Positions 27,601 to 35,534 are shown, counted from the first letter of the stretch. The stretch is DNA of 64,000 nt from Acidobacteriota bacterium (GCA_019639115.1 JAHBSM010000011.1:86605-150604), one strand, 5' to 3'. Translations and numbers: made by a program. The notes: a model not told the origin generated them from the sequence alone.

Positions 27601-27878
27601 TGCAGATCGCTCGAGTAATAGGAACAGTCGTATCCACGGTCAAGAACGCGACATTGGCCGGTCGTAAGTTCCTTATCGTTCAGACGCTTGATGCTGATCT
27701 GAAAGAAAGGGGAAGGCCCATGGTAGCTCTCGACGCCGTCGGAGCAGGTGTAGGCGAACTTGTATTTTGGTGTCGTGGAAAGGAAGCGAGCTTTCCGTTC
27801 AAACGCGACGAAACGCCCACGGATTGCACTATCGTCGGGATCATCGATTCCGACGAACATGTATTCAACGGCGAATAA
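27600..27878 (+). CDS. BMC-P pentameric vertex protein 2 (EutN/CcmL family)
   Basis: 92 residues, second vertex paralog: MQIARVIGTVVSTVKNATLAGRKFLIVQTLD, MVALDAVGAGVGELVFWCRGKEAS and DCTIVGIIDSDEHVF. The conserved GSSAR turn is replaced by CRGKEASFPF, with an exposed cysteine and basic residues, so its outer or pore face differs from paralog 1. Start ATG at 27600 overlaps the previous stop by one base, indicating tight translational coupling. Three different vertex proteins per locus are known from planctomycete-type (PVM) compartments. Confidence 0.93.
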   Translation: MQIARVIGTVVSTVKNATLAGRKFLIVQTLDADLKERGRPMVALDAVGAGVGELVFWCRGKEASFPFKRDETPTDCTIVGIIDSDEHVFNGE

Positions 27879-27940
27879 CGAGTAGCGTACGATCAACGTG
27901 AGATCGGACGCCCGGAATTGTTAGAGCATTTATCTCCACT

Positions 27941-28213
27941 ATGTTGATAGCCAGGGTCATCGGCAACGTCGTCGCAACGCAGAAGAATCAGCGTTACGAG
28001 GGCACTCGTGCGATGCTCTGCCGCCAAATAACTCCACAGGGCGAAGATATGGAATACACATGCATCGCACTCGACTCTGTAAATGCAGGAGCGGGCGACA
28101 TCGTGATAATCGCTCAGGAAGGCTGGTCGGCATCGACTGCAGCGACAGGCAAGGCGGGTGCCGCGATCGACTCGGCGATAGTCGGTGTTGTCGATCGGAT
28201 CGACCTGCTCTAG
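27941..28213 (+). CDS. BMC-P pentameric vertex protein 3 (EutN/CcmL family)
   Basis: 90 residues, third vertex paralog: MLIARVIGNVVATQKNQRYEGTRAMLCRQIT, YTCIALDSVNAGAGDIVIIAQEGWSAS and IDSAIVGVVDRIDLL. The variable turn reads QEGWSAST, again unlike paralog 1, so the three proteins probably have distinct positions or pore properties. It follows a 62-base spacer rather than overlapping, and has no strong ribosome binding site (GAGCA only), suggesting lower expression. Confidence 0.93.
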   Translation: MLIARVIGNVVATQKNQRYEGTRAMLCRQITPQGEDMEYTCIALDSVNAGAGDIVIIAQEGWSASTAATGKAGAAIDSAIVGVVDRIDLL

Positions 28214-28261
28214 GAGCTATAGGATACCGGTCAGGTTTGACCGTTCAATGTCGTCGATACG

Positions 28262-28474
28262 ATGCAGGATGCGAATGACAGATCAGCTGGTGAGGCCGCA
28301 GCCGCCGACCGTTCGGCAGTTGATGTCATCACCCATTCCAGCTTAGATAAATTCAATATAGCGGAGGCAATAGCCGACAGCATCTTTGGCCATCTGAGTA
28401 AGGAAAAGGCTTGTCAGTTCGAGCCCGACAAGCCTTGCGATCATTGCTCCATGTGCAGTAGCCGGGGCTTCTGA
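28262..28474 (+). CDS. Small cysteine-rich protein at the end of the BMC locus
   Basis: 70 residues, not a family I know. The N-terminal ~25 residues are polar and disordered-looking. An amphipathic helix follows (about residues 28-48, DKFNIAEAIADSIFGHLSK), similar in character to BMC encapsulation peptides. The C-terminus has four cysteines, Cys51, Cys59, Cys62 and Cys65 (CDHCSMC), a plausible zinc or Fe-S site. It is on the same strand as the shell genes, 48 bases after the last, and its stop abuts the convergent lemA gene. Could be a cargo or assembly factor (inference); it might also be a non-gene, since the ribosome binding site is weak. Confidence 0.55.
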   Translation: MQDANDRSAGEAAAADRSAVDVITHSSLDKFNIAEAIADSIFGHLSKEKACQFEPDKPCDHCSMCSSRGF

Positions 28475-28475
28475 C

Positions 28476-29171
28476 CTACTTATTTGCCGGCGGGGCAGCC
28501 GAGTTGGCGCTGTTAGCCGGAGCAGCGGGTGCAGACGGCGCAGCGGGTGCAGACGGCGCTTCCCGTCTGAGCGAATTCGAGTTCCCGACATTCGGTGCCT
28601 GCCGTGCCCCTTCGTCAGCTTTGAAGAACGGTTCTTCTTTGAACCCCAACAGGCTTGCCGTGATCACCGCGGGGAACGAATTCCGAAGCGTGTTGTAGGA
28701 AGTAACTGCATCGTTGTAATCGAGCCTGGCCGTATTTATCCGATTCTCAGTCCCCGAAAGCTCATCCTGGACCTTCATGAACGCCTCGTTCGACCGAAGC
28801 TGCGGGTACTGTTCCTGCAGCATCAGCAATCGTCCGATCGTGCCTCCGAAAGTGTTGTTGGCATCGATTATCGCTTGCTTCTGCTCCGGCGACTTATCAC
28901 CATCGGAACCTTGAGGAGCGGCCTGCTGAGCATTTAGCAGCCGGGAGCGGGCATCGGCTATCTGCCCGAAAACTTCCTGTTCCTGGATCGCCGACATTTT
29001 TGCGACCTCGACAATATTGGGTATCAGATCTGCACGACGCTGCAGGGCGCTTTCAACGTTGGCCCATTTCCCCTTCACTTGCTGCTGCTTTGCGTTGAGG
29101 TCGTTATAGCTGCATCCAGACAGCCCGAACGCCGCAAACAAGAATATGCTCAGTAATAAGATCCTTTTCAT
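28476..29171 (-). CDS. LemA family lipoprotein
   Basis: 231 residues. A lipobox LSGC (Cys20) after a short hydrophobic signal makes it a lipoprotein rather than the more common transmembrane-anchored LemA. The LemA core is clear: YNDLNAKQQQVKGKWANVESALQRRADLIPNIVE, later LQEQYPQLRSNEAFMKVQDEL, GTENRINTARLDYNDAV and FPAVITASLLGF. Role of LemA is not settled; it commonly neighbours TPM-domain proteins, as here. The C-terminal ~45 residues are low-complexity Ala/Pro/Ser encoded partly by a tandem DNA repeat. Strong ribosome binding site AAAGGAG before ATG 29171. Confidence 0.92.
   Translation of the reverse strand: MKRILLLSIFLFAAFGLSGCSYNDLNAKQQQVKGKWANVESALQRRADLIPNIVEVAKMSAIQEQEVFGQIADARSRLLNAQQAAPQGSDGDKSPEQKQAIIDANNTFGGTIGRLLMLQEQYPQLRSNEAFMKVQDELSGTENRINTARLDYNDAVTSYNTLRNSFPAVITASLLGFKEEPFFKADEGARQAPNVGNSNSLRREAPSAPAAPSAPAAPANSANSAAPPANK
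28522..28557. repeat. Two perfect 18-bp tandem repeats inside lemA
   Basis: Two identical 18-bp units, GCAGCGGGTGCAGACGGC, encode the repeating APSAPA tail of LemA on the minus strand. In-frame length, so copy-number change would only lengthen or shorten the tail. Confidence 0.85.
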
Positions 29172-29194
29172 ACTTGTCTCCTTTGATTTTGCTT

Positions 29195-29908
29195 CTATTT
29201 CTCCAATCGATCGACCGCATCGATGACGCCTTCGATCTGGGTGATATACTCGCCAAACAAACGATTGGCCGATGATTCGTCAATGGCTTCGGATGACTTA
29301 TTCTCGCGGATGTCAAAGATCTTTTCAAACGGTTCGTTGCTGATACCGATGTGCTTCGACGTCAACGCGACTATCTCGTGCTTCGTCGCCGGCGGATCGA
29401 TTCCGTTCAATATCAAGACCGCTCTGAACAAAGCTGCAAAACTCGAAATGCTTTCGACCATCAGCGAGACCAGAGCGTCCGGCGAGGTCGAAACGGAAAT
29501 GTATCTACGACGCAGACGTATGAGTTTGCTGCGAAGCTCGAATTCGGTTTGAAGGCGAAGGAACGATCCCGAGATCTCGACGCCGGCGAGCAGATCAGGC
29601 CCATACAGTACCCTCCTTGCCGTCTTCATCTGGTGAAATTCGATAGGGAACACGTCGCCAGCATTCTGTATCTCGGACGCGGTGAAATAAACAGGCGTAG
29701 GGTTGCCGATCCGGTTCCATTCTCGCGATGCGGCGTGTGCGAGCCTGAGGTCGTCCGGGCCGATCTTTTCCAGGACCACCAGGATGTTGTGGTCCGAACG
29801 ACGTGGTACGTAGTCGCCCGCTGCTGCTGAACCATAAAGCACGACCGACACGAGATTCTTACCGTGTGAAGATCGCAGGTCGTCGATGAACGCGTTGAAA
29901 TGTTCCAT
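29195..29908 (-). CDS. Nucleotidyltransferase-like protein
   Basis: 237 residues from ATG 29908; the longer frame overlaps the TPM gene and adds an Arg-rich artefact. The N-terminus has the minimal nucleotidyltransferase pattern SVVLYGSAAAGDYVPRRSDHNILVVL: GS at 26-27 and a D-x-N at 39-41 where active enzymes have D-x-D. So catalysis may be impaired. A helical C-terminal part (LVSLMVESISSFAALFRAVLIL) resembles the substrate/partner-binding half of similar proteins. Sandwiched between TPM and lemA genes on the same strand with tiny gaps (5 and 23 bases), so they are one operon. Confidence 0.75.
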   Translation of the reverse strand: MEHFNAFIDDLRSSHGKNLVSVVLYGSAAAGDYVPRRSDHNILVVLEKIGPDDLRLAHAASREWNRIGNPTPVYFTASEIQNAGDVFPIEFHQMKTARRVLYGPDLLAGVEISGSFLRLQTEFELRSKLIRLRRRYISVSTSPDALVSLMVESISSFAALFRAVLILNGIDPPATKHEIVALTSKHIGISNEPFEKIFDIRENKSSEAIDESSANRLFGEYITQIEGVIDAVDRLEK

Positions 29909-29913
29909 TTTTT

Positions 29914-30783
29914 CTACCAATCTCCGCCTGATCCGCCGCCTCCGAAATCGCCTCCGCCCGAGAAACCGCCCCAATCGCTGGATGAGGACGACGATCCCCA
30001 ATCGCTCGAAGACGAAGAGCCCCAGTCCGATGACGAGCCCGACCCTGAACTAACGATCCATGGTACCACCGAACCTCCACCTCCCCATCGGTCGCGATCC
30101 TGCGACGTCGGCCCCTTCTTCTTGCGGTCGGACCACAAGGCAAGAGCAATGAAAAGCAGGATCGCCGCGCAGCAAAAGCAGGTGATCAGACGATCCCGCG
30201 AGTTGCTGTCCTTATTCGTCGTCGCGGCCGGCGGAGCTACCGGAATGTTGCCTTTATTCCTAATGGTAGAGATATAGGCGTCGATCGTGTCGGCGATCCC
30301 TTTGGAATAGTTGCCTTTCTTGAATTCGGGGACAAGATACTGCCGCTGGATCGTGCCGACGGCCCCGTCCGGGAGTTCATCTTCGAGGTCTTTGCTGACC
30401 TGTGTGAAGTATTTACGATCGTCGATCGCAACAAAAAGCAAGGCTCCGGGGTTGTCGTCCTCTTTCGATCCGATCTTCCAGCCGCGGGCGACGGCGAGCG
30501 AATACTCAAAGATCGGCCTGTCACCGGTCGTCTTTACAACGGCAACCGCGATCTCGACCGAAGGCGAGGTCGTGTCGCGAAATTCCTTTAACTTGCGTTC
30601 GAGGTCCTGCTTTGTCTGAGCGTCGATCACTCCGGCGTAGTCATTGATAAATCCCGTCGGCGGAGGAAGTGGTGACTCGTTGATCGAGAAACCCTGCGCC
30701 GCGGCCGCGTACGCGAGAAGCAGTGCCGTCGCTATCAATGCGAACGCACGGTTCAAGGCCTGTTGAAAAGGAGTAGAACGCAT
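29914..30783 (-). CDS. TPM-domain exported membrane protein (YgcG-like)
   Basis: 289 residues. Signal peptide (IATALLLAYAAAAQG), TPM domain (GFINDYAGVIDAQTKQDLERKL, VEIAVAVVKTTGDRPI, ARGWKIGSKEDDNPGALLFVAIDDRKYFTQ, LPDGAVGTIQRQYLVPEFKKGNYSKGI), then a transmembrane helix (LITCFCCAAILLFIALAL) and a Gly/Ser/Trp-rich tail with repeated SSDWG. This architecture matches YgcG-like TPM proteins, where TPM was first described as a putative phosphatase or thylakoid repair domain. Start ATG at 30783. First gene of the TPM-nucleotidyltransferase-lemA operon. Confidence 0.92.
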   Translation of the reverse strand: MRSTPFQQALNRAFALIATALLLAYAAAAQGFSINESPLPPPTGFINDYAGVIDAQTKQDLERKLKEFRDTTSPSVEIAVAVVKTTGDRPIFEYSLAVARGWKIGSKEDDNPGALLFVAIDDRKYFTQVSKDLEDELPDGAVGTIQRQYLVPEFKKGNYSKGIADTIDAYISTIRNKGNIPVAPPAATTNKDSNSRDRLITCFCCAAILLFIALALWSDRKKKGPTSQDRDRWGGGGSVVPWIVSSGSGSSSDWGSSSSSDWGSSSSSSDWGGFSGGGDFGGGGSGGDW

Positions 30784-30828
30784 TTAATTCATTTACGAAT
30801 TCTCAGTTGCCAGGTTCCGGCTTCGTCA

Positions 30829-32604
30829 CTATTTGCCGCGCGGAGCAACGGACAAGATCTCTGCCTCGAATATCTCAAGTGCGGAACGCACGACTGGATG
30901 TGCGTTAGCATACTCAAGCAGCTCGTCGGCGGTCGGTTCCGCAGACAAAGGCGGAACTTCATAGGCCGGATACCTCAGTTCAGACACTGAAGGGGCCATC
31001 ACTGCGGCCGCTCCGCCAGCGGAAGTGACGACCACGGAACCTCCCCGGCCTAGCAACTCGGCTGCGATAGATCTGGCTGCCGTTGGGCTCAGGGTGTCAA
31101 TATCTTTCGCCGTGATCATCGACTCATAGGCCTGGTCTAGCCGATCATGGTCGAAATGTTCTAGTTCCTCCGCTGTCATCGCCGCAAGTGCGGTTCGGCC
31201 GGGCGCCATGCCGTCATCCCGATGCGCGTCCACAGCCAGCGACAACTTGAAAGGCTCGAACGGCGGCATCTCGGGCTCATTATCGAAATTGTACGCAAAG
31301 CCATCGTCGATCTCTTCCGGCATTTCGGGCGGGCCGGGTTCGATCGCGAAGCTCTCAGGAGAATTCACCGTTTTTTTTTCAGGAGAGGCCGCAGCAGATT
31401 CGCTTGATATCAAGACAGGCGGCGGATCTGATTTGGGCTCGATCGCAGAGAACGATCCGAGAGATGCTAGGACATCCTCGATCGGTCTTAAACGCTGCAT
31501 CTCGACCAATTTGAGCAGCCCGATCTCGAGCACGTAGCGTGCATAGGCAGCTTCACGGAGACTTGCTTCGGTCTGTGACAGTGAGTTAAAACATCGGATC
31601 AGATCAGAGTGCGAGAAGGGATCCGAGAGGTCGCGAAGCGTCGCGTCGGTAAATATAGCCGATTCGAGCAACGCGGGCGAGCCTTCGCTCACTTTATAGA
31701 CCATCAGGTCTCTCATAAGGCCGAGTAGGTCGCGGCAGAAATTTCTGAGATCGTGACCGTGCGACATCAGTTCGTCAACAACATCAAGCAGCTCAACAGA
31801 GTTCTTCGTGATGATCGCCCGGACCACGCGCTCGATCACGTCGGCGCCTGCGGACCCGAGAGCTTTTGCAACGGTGTCGAGCGTTATGTCTCCCGCTGAG
31901 AAGCTTATCGCCTGATCAAAGTTGCTCTGAGCGTCACGCATTGACCCGAGGCCGCTTCGTGCAACCTCGCGTAATGCCTCGTCGGAGATCTTCACGCCTT
32001 CACTTTCAGCAATGATCTTAAGCCTATCGAAGATCTGCTGCAGCGGTATCGTCCGGAACTGGAACTCCTGGCATCGTGATGTGATCGTTATCGGGACCTT
32101 GTGATGTTCTGTCGTCGCCATCACAAAAACGACGTTGCCGGGAGGCTCTTCGAGCGTTTTCAACAGGGCGTTGAACGCCGGTTTAGAGAGCTGATGGACC
32201 TCGTCGATGATAAAGACCTTGTAGCGATCGCGTGCCGGATTAAAGTTGATGCCCTCGAGGATCGTCTCTCGAACATCGTCGATACCCGTGTGGGACGCCG
32301 CGTCGATCTCGAGTACGTCCATTGACCGGCTCTCAGAGATCTCGATGCACGAGGGACAGGCATCGGGTGAATCGGTACGGCAAGGTGTCAGATTAGGCCC
32401 GGGCGTCTTGTGGCAATTGAGTACCTTGGCGAGAATGCGCGCCGTGGTCGTTTTGCCCACGCCTCGAGCACCTGAGAAAAGGTATGCGTGGTGCAGGCGG
32501 TCGTGCTCGATCGCGTTATGCAGCGTTCGAGTAATGACATCCTGGCCCGTTACCTCTTCAAAGGTCTGCGGCCGCCATTTTCGGGCAATGACCTGATACG
32601 ACAT
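30829..32604 (-). CDS. dnaX: DNA polymerase III subunit gamma/tau
   Basis: Clamp-loader ATPase of the replisome. 591 residues in frame 0 (tau). Walker A GARGVGKT at 45-52, zinc cysteines 64, 75, 83 and 86, DEVHQL Walker B box, LLKTLEEPPGNVVFVMATT and sensor regions. Domain III ends near residue 371 (LEIGLLKLVEMQRL). After a linker, the sequence carries an A9 tract (residues 409-412, E-K-K-T), where slippage of one base in either direction leads to an immediate stop; this would produce a ~412-416 residue gamma-like form. The C-terminal domain (ELEHFDHDRLDQAYESMITAKD onward) is tau-specific. Confidence 0.96.
   Translation of the reverse strand: MSYQVIARKWRPQTFEEVTGQDVITRTLHNAIEHDRLHHAYLFSGARGVGKTTTARILAKVLNCHKTPGPNLTPCRTDSPDACPSCIEISESRSMDVLEIDAASHTGIDDVRETILEGINFNPARDRYKVFIIDEVHQLSKPAFNALLKTLEEPPGNVVFVMATTEHHKVPITITSRCQEFQFRTIPLQQIFDRLKIIAESEGVKISDEALREVARSGLGSMRDAQSNFDQAISFSAGDITLDTVAKALGSAGADVIERVVRAIITKNSVELLDVVDELMSHGHDLRNFCRDLLGLMRDLMVYKVSEGSPALLESAIFTDATLRDLSDPFSHSDLIRCFNSLSQTEASLREAAYARYVLEIGLLKLVEMQRLRPIEDVLASLGSFSAIEPKSDPPPVLISSESAAASPEKKTVNSPESFAIEPGPPEMPEEIDDGFAYNFDNEPEMPPFEPFKLSLAVDAHRDDGMAPGRTALAAMTAEELEHFDHDRLDQAYESMITAKDIDTLSPTAARSIAAELLGRGGSVVVTSAGGAAAVMAPSVSELRYPAYEVPPLSAEPTADELLEYANAHPVVRSALEIFEAEILSVAPRGK
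31371..31379 (-). promoter_or_regulatory. A9 slippage tract in dnaX (candidate gamma-producing site)
   Basis: On the coding (minus) strand the sequence reads CCTGAAAAAAAAACGGTGAA. With one extra A (-1 frame) translation continues K-N-G-E-F-S and stops at TGA 31357-31355; with one fewer A (+1 frame) it stops at TGA 31367-31365. A nine-A run is the same element that makes Thermus thermophilus dnaX yield both tau and gamma by transcriptional slippage. Confidence 0.7.
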
Positions 32605-32686
32605 TTGAACAAGGATAAAGCATTCCCGGCGAAGTATAAAGCGTTGCTAGGTTCTAAATTGTAAGCGGCGGAGGAAGAAGGTTGGA

Positions 32687-32786
32687 GGCTTCAGACCTGG
32701 TCGCAACACAGGTTGTGTTCGCTACGGTTGCTCGATTCCTCGCCTAGCCGGGTTCACGATACAGACCTTGTGCGGGGCCTGAAGCC
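32687..32786 (-). other. Candidate structured RNA segment upstream of dnaX
   Basis: The ends of this 100-base stretch form an 11-bp helix (GGCTTCAGGCC with GGTCTGAAGCC, read on the minus strand); the single non-Watson-Crick pair is G-U on the minus strand but A-C on the plus strand, favouring minus transcription. Inside is a second hairpin AACACA-ACC-TGTGTT. It lies 83 bases before dnaX, where many bacteria keep the SRP RNA gene, but the conserved SRP core GGAAGGAAGCA is absent. The rest of the 300-bp gap (32605-32904) shows nothing else. Confidence 0.35.
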
Positions 32787-32904
32787 AGAAATAGGATACC
32801 TAAATTCGGGATATAACCGAAAGCCCGCCCGGAAGATAGTGCCATTTGACCCTTATCGTCGCGAGCCATCTCGGCATGTTACTCGGCATGTTAATAGATA
32901 AATG

Positions 32905-32995
32905 TGGCGGAAAGGGTGGGATTCGAACCCACGGTACCCTTTTGAGGTACACAGCATTTCCAGTGCTGCCAGTTCAACCGCTCCTGCACCTTTCC
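32905..32995 (-). tRNA. tRNA-Ser (GGA anticodon)
   Basis: 91 nt including encoded CCA. Acceptor GGAAAGG pairs with CCTTTCC; long variable arm TGTACCTCAAAAGGGTACC typical of class II tRNA-Ser; T loop TTCGAAT. The anticodon loop CTGGAAA gives GGA, reading UCC/UCU. Confidence 0.96.
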
Positions 32996-33022
32996 GCTGA
33001 GAACCAAATAATAGAACGGAGG

Positions 33023-33784
33023 TCAGTCTTCAGTGACCACGACGGTCTCTTCGACGATCACGACCTCAGGGTCGGCGACGTCGTCGCCGCCGAGCCAATC
33101 ATAAACAAATCCCGCAAGCACGGCCCCGAGTATCGGAGCTATCCAGAACAGCCAAAGCTGATTGAGCGGCCAATTTTCCGCGTAGATCCAAACAAAGAGC
33201 GCGGGCCCGGTCGAACGAGCCGGATTTACCGAAGTGTTCGTGACCGGGATCGTGATCAGATGGATCAAGGTCAATGCCAGGCCGATGGCGATCGGAGCGA
33301 AACCTTTCGGAGCCCGTTTGTGAGTAGCACCGAGAATGATGATCAAGAAAAAGAACGTCATTACGACCTCTGCGGTGAAGCAAGCGATTATCTCGTAACG
33401 GCCCGGAGAGTGATCGGCGAATCCATTCGAAGCAAAACCGCCGCCGAGCCCGAACCCCGCCTTTCCGCTCGCGATCAGGTACAAGATACCGGCTCCTGCA
33501 ATGGCGCCGAGCACTTGCGAGACAATGTACGGAAGCAACTCATTTGCCGGGAACCTACGGCCGGCCCAAAGGCCTACAGTCACGGCCGGATTAAAATGAG
33601 CTCCGGAAATATGGCCGAGCGCGTAGGCGCCGGTCAGTACCGTGAGACCGAACGCCAGCGAGACGCCCGCGAATCCGATACCGAGTGAAGGGAACGCCGC
33701 CGCAAGTACCGCACTGCCGCAACCGCCGAGCACCAGCCATAGCGTGCCGAGGAATTCCGCCGTCAATCTTTTGGTCAAAGGCAT
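33023..33784 (-). CDS. Aquaporin (MIP family, AqpZ-like)
   Basis: 253 residues from ATG 33784, which has a perfect AAGGAGG nine bases upstream; an upstream in-frame start at 33808 would bury that site. Six hydrophobic helices and both NPA motifs are intact: [12 protein letters not shown] and [14 protein letters not shown], with Arg after the second NPA as in water-selective AqpZ. N-terminus [29 protein letters not shown] is AqpZ-like. Passive water channel in the inner membrane. C-terminal tail is acidic ([18 protein letters not shown]). Unusually, the gene is flanked by two tRNA-Ser genes on the same strand. Confidence 0.93.
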   Translation of the reverse strand: MPLTKRLTAEFLGTLWLVLGGCGSAVLAAAFPSLGIGFAGVSLAFGLTVLTGAYALGHISGAHFNPAVTVGLWAGRRFPANELLPYIVSQVLGAIAGAGILYLIASGKAGFGLGGGFASNGFADHSPGRYEIIACFTAEVVMTFFFLIIILGATHKRAPKGFAPIAIGLALTLIHLITIPVTNTSVNPARSTGPALFVWIYAENWPLNQLWLFWIAPILGAVLAGFVYDWLGGDDVADPEVVIVEETVVVTED

Positions 33785-33840
33785 GGTCGAAAGCCTCCTT
33801 AAGGTCAATTGGTGTGTTGTGTTTCCGGATCAGAAATAGA

Positions 33841-33930
<90 letters not shown>

Positions 33931-34031
33931 GCGAACTCAATATACTAGCTAAATAATGGCAACGATAGCAAATATGCACACAGCAATAGGGCGGTCGAGA
34001 CGGAGTAGATGCCTTACGCGACAGAGGCGGA

Positions 34032-34484
34032 TCATCTACGCTTTCTAAAAAACTCCTGCATCAACGCCCTGCATTCTTCTGCGAGAACGCCGCTGACGAC
34101 CTCGATGCGATGATTGAGCTTGTCAATGAGGCCAATGCCAAAATGCGTATCGACGGCTCCAAATCGTTCGTCGGCGGTGCCATACACAAGGCGGGCTATC
34201 CGGGCATTTACGAGGGCGCCCGCGCACATCACACACGGCTCGACGGTCGTATAAACCGTGCATCCGTTGAGCCGATAGTTCCGGATGCGAGTCGCGGCGA
34301 TCCTGATCGCGAGTATCTCGGCATGAGCCGTGGGGTCGCTGTCGGATATAGTGCGGTTCGAAGCAGCCGACAGGATGCTCCCGTCGTTTCCGACAACGAT
34401 AGCCCCTACCGGCACTTCCGCATTTTTTTCAGCCTCGCGTGCAAGATGGATCGCACGCCACATCCAGTCTTCGTCTGTTGCCAT
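34032..34484 (-). CDS. tadA: tRNA-specific adenosine deaminase
   Basis: Deaminates A34 to inosine in tRNA-Arg(ACG), allowing wobble reading. 150 residues, usual length. The cytidine/deoxycytidylate deaminase zinc site is complete: HAE (His54, Glu56) and PCVMC (Cys84, Cys87). N-terminal MWRAIHLAREAEKNAEVPVGAIVV and the TadA-specific NARIARLVYGT...GAVDTHFGIGLID segment support TadA over other deaminases. Start ATG at 34482-34484; no gene in the 100-base gap to the tRNA. Confidence 0.94.
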   Translation of the reverse strand: MATDEDWMWRAIHLAREAEKNAEVPVGAIVVGNDGSILSAASNRTISDSDPTAHAEILAIRIAATRIRNYRLNGCTVYTTVEPCVMCAGALVNARIARLVYGTADERFGAVDTHFGIGLIDKLNHRIEVVSGVLAEECRALMQEFFRKRR

Positions 34485-34598
34485 GTGTGATAAGTCTAGC
34501 GAAACTGCTGATTTCTTGCATCCTTTTCGGCAAAATGTTAAACCAATAGAGGCGTTGCTTCTATTACCCCAACATCGGAGCCGGTTCGACCAAACTCT

Positions 34599-35534
34599 AT
34601 GAACGAAGAGGTTCGGCAGGGAGTCATTTCAGCCGACGAAGACATTCACACAACGAATGTCCCCGCGTCCTTTCGCGCGTTCGCCGATGAGGTCCGCAAA
34701 CGAAGCCAAAAGCCCAAACCGACACCGCAAACGATAGTGACCAAGCTGGCGCCTGCCGAGTTCAATACGGCGATGGTGCATTTCTACCGCGGCGAGGTGC
34801 AGCGGTCGAATGTCTGGCGCGGCAGGCTCGACACTACGACCAATTGGGCGGTGATCACAGCGGGTGCGACGCTCTCGTTCGTATTCAGTTCGCCTGACAA
34901 TCCCCATTTTGCGATCCCTATCAATACGATCCTGGTCTCTATCTTCCTTTTTATGGAAGCCAGGCGATACCGCTACTATGAGGTGTGGGCCAATCGCGTG
35001 AGAGTGCTCGAGACGGGCTATTTCGCACCGATGCTCTCGCATCGGACAATACCGCCGGATAAGGAATGGGCGGAGCATATAGCGGCTGATCTTGTTACAC
35101 CGCACTTTACGATCAGCGAGCTGGAGGCCGTGGGCAAGCGGCTGCGGGCCAATTATCTATGGATATTTGTCCTGCTGGGACTGTCGTGGACGCTCAAGAT
35201 CTATATTCACCCGTCGCCTATACCGGCCGTATCGGAGATAGACCGAAAGCTTTTTTGGGACATCTTCTTCCAACGCGCTACCGTCGGACTCGCGCCGGGC
35301 TGGCTGGTCGTGACGGTCGGCGTGATGTTCAACATGCTGATCTTTGCCGTAGCTCTGACCACACGCCAGTTAAAGGATGCGTCGAGTGAGGTGCAGCCTC
35401 TCGAATCGCTCGAGTGGCATCCATTGAAACAGGTCTCGGATTGGGCTGAAAGCAGCTTGAAACGCCGCAATGTGATGCGGCGTTCGAAAAAAGCAAAGCA
35501 AAGGATGCGATCGGTTCATAAGACCGAGACTTGA
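34599..35534 (+). CDS. DUF2270 membrane protein
   Basis: 311 residues. Matches DUF2270: FNTAMVHFYRGEVQRSNVWRGRLDTTTNWAVITAGATLSFVF, FLFMEARRYRYYEVWANRVRVLETGYFAPML, then two further hydrophobic segments (YLWIFVLLGLSWTLKIYI and LAPGWLVVTVGVMFNMLIFAVAL). Four membrane helices with soluble parts at both ends. Function of the family is unknown. The C-terminus is strongly basic (KRRNVMRRSKKAKQRM). Stands alone on the plus strand, 114 bases after the divergent tadA start. Confidence 0.88.
   Translation: MNEEVRQGVISADEDIHTTNVPASFRAFADEVRKRSQKPKPTPQTIVTKLAPAEFNTAMVHFYRGEVQRSNVWRGRLDTTTNWAVITAGATLSFVFSSPDNPHFAIPINTILVSIFLFMEARRYRYYEVWANRVRVLETGYFAPMLSHRTIPPDKEWAEHIAADLVTPHFTISELEAVGKRLRANYLWIFVLLGLSWTLKIYIHPSPIPAVSEIDRKLFWDIFFQRATVGLAPGWLVVTVGVMFNMLIFAVALTTRQLKDASSEVQPLESLEWHPLKQVSDWAESSLKRRNVMRRSKKAKQRMRSVHKTET

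Noticed and set aside
32687..32786. SRP RNA (ffs) next to dnaX
   Set aside because: The conserved GGAAGGAAGCA core and its partner loop are absent on both strands.
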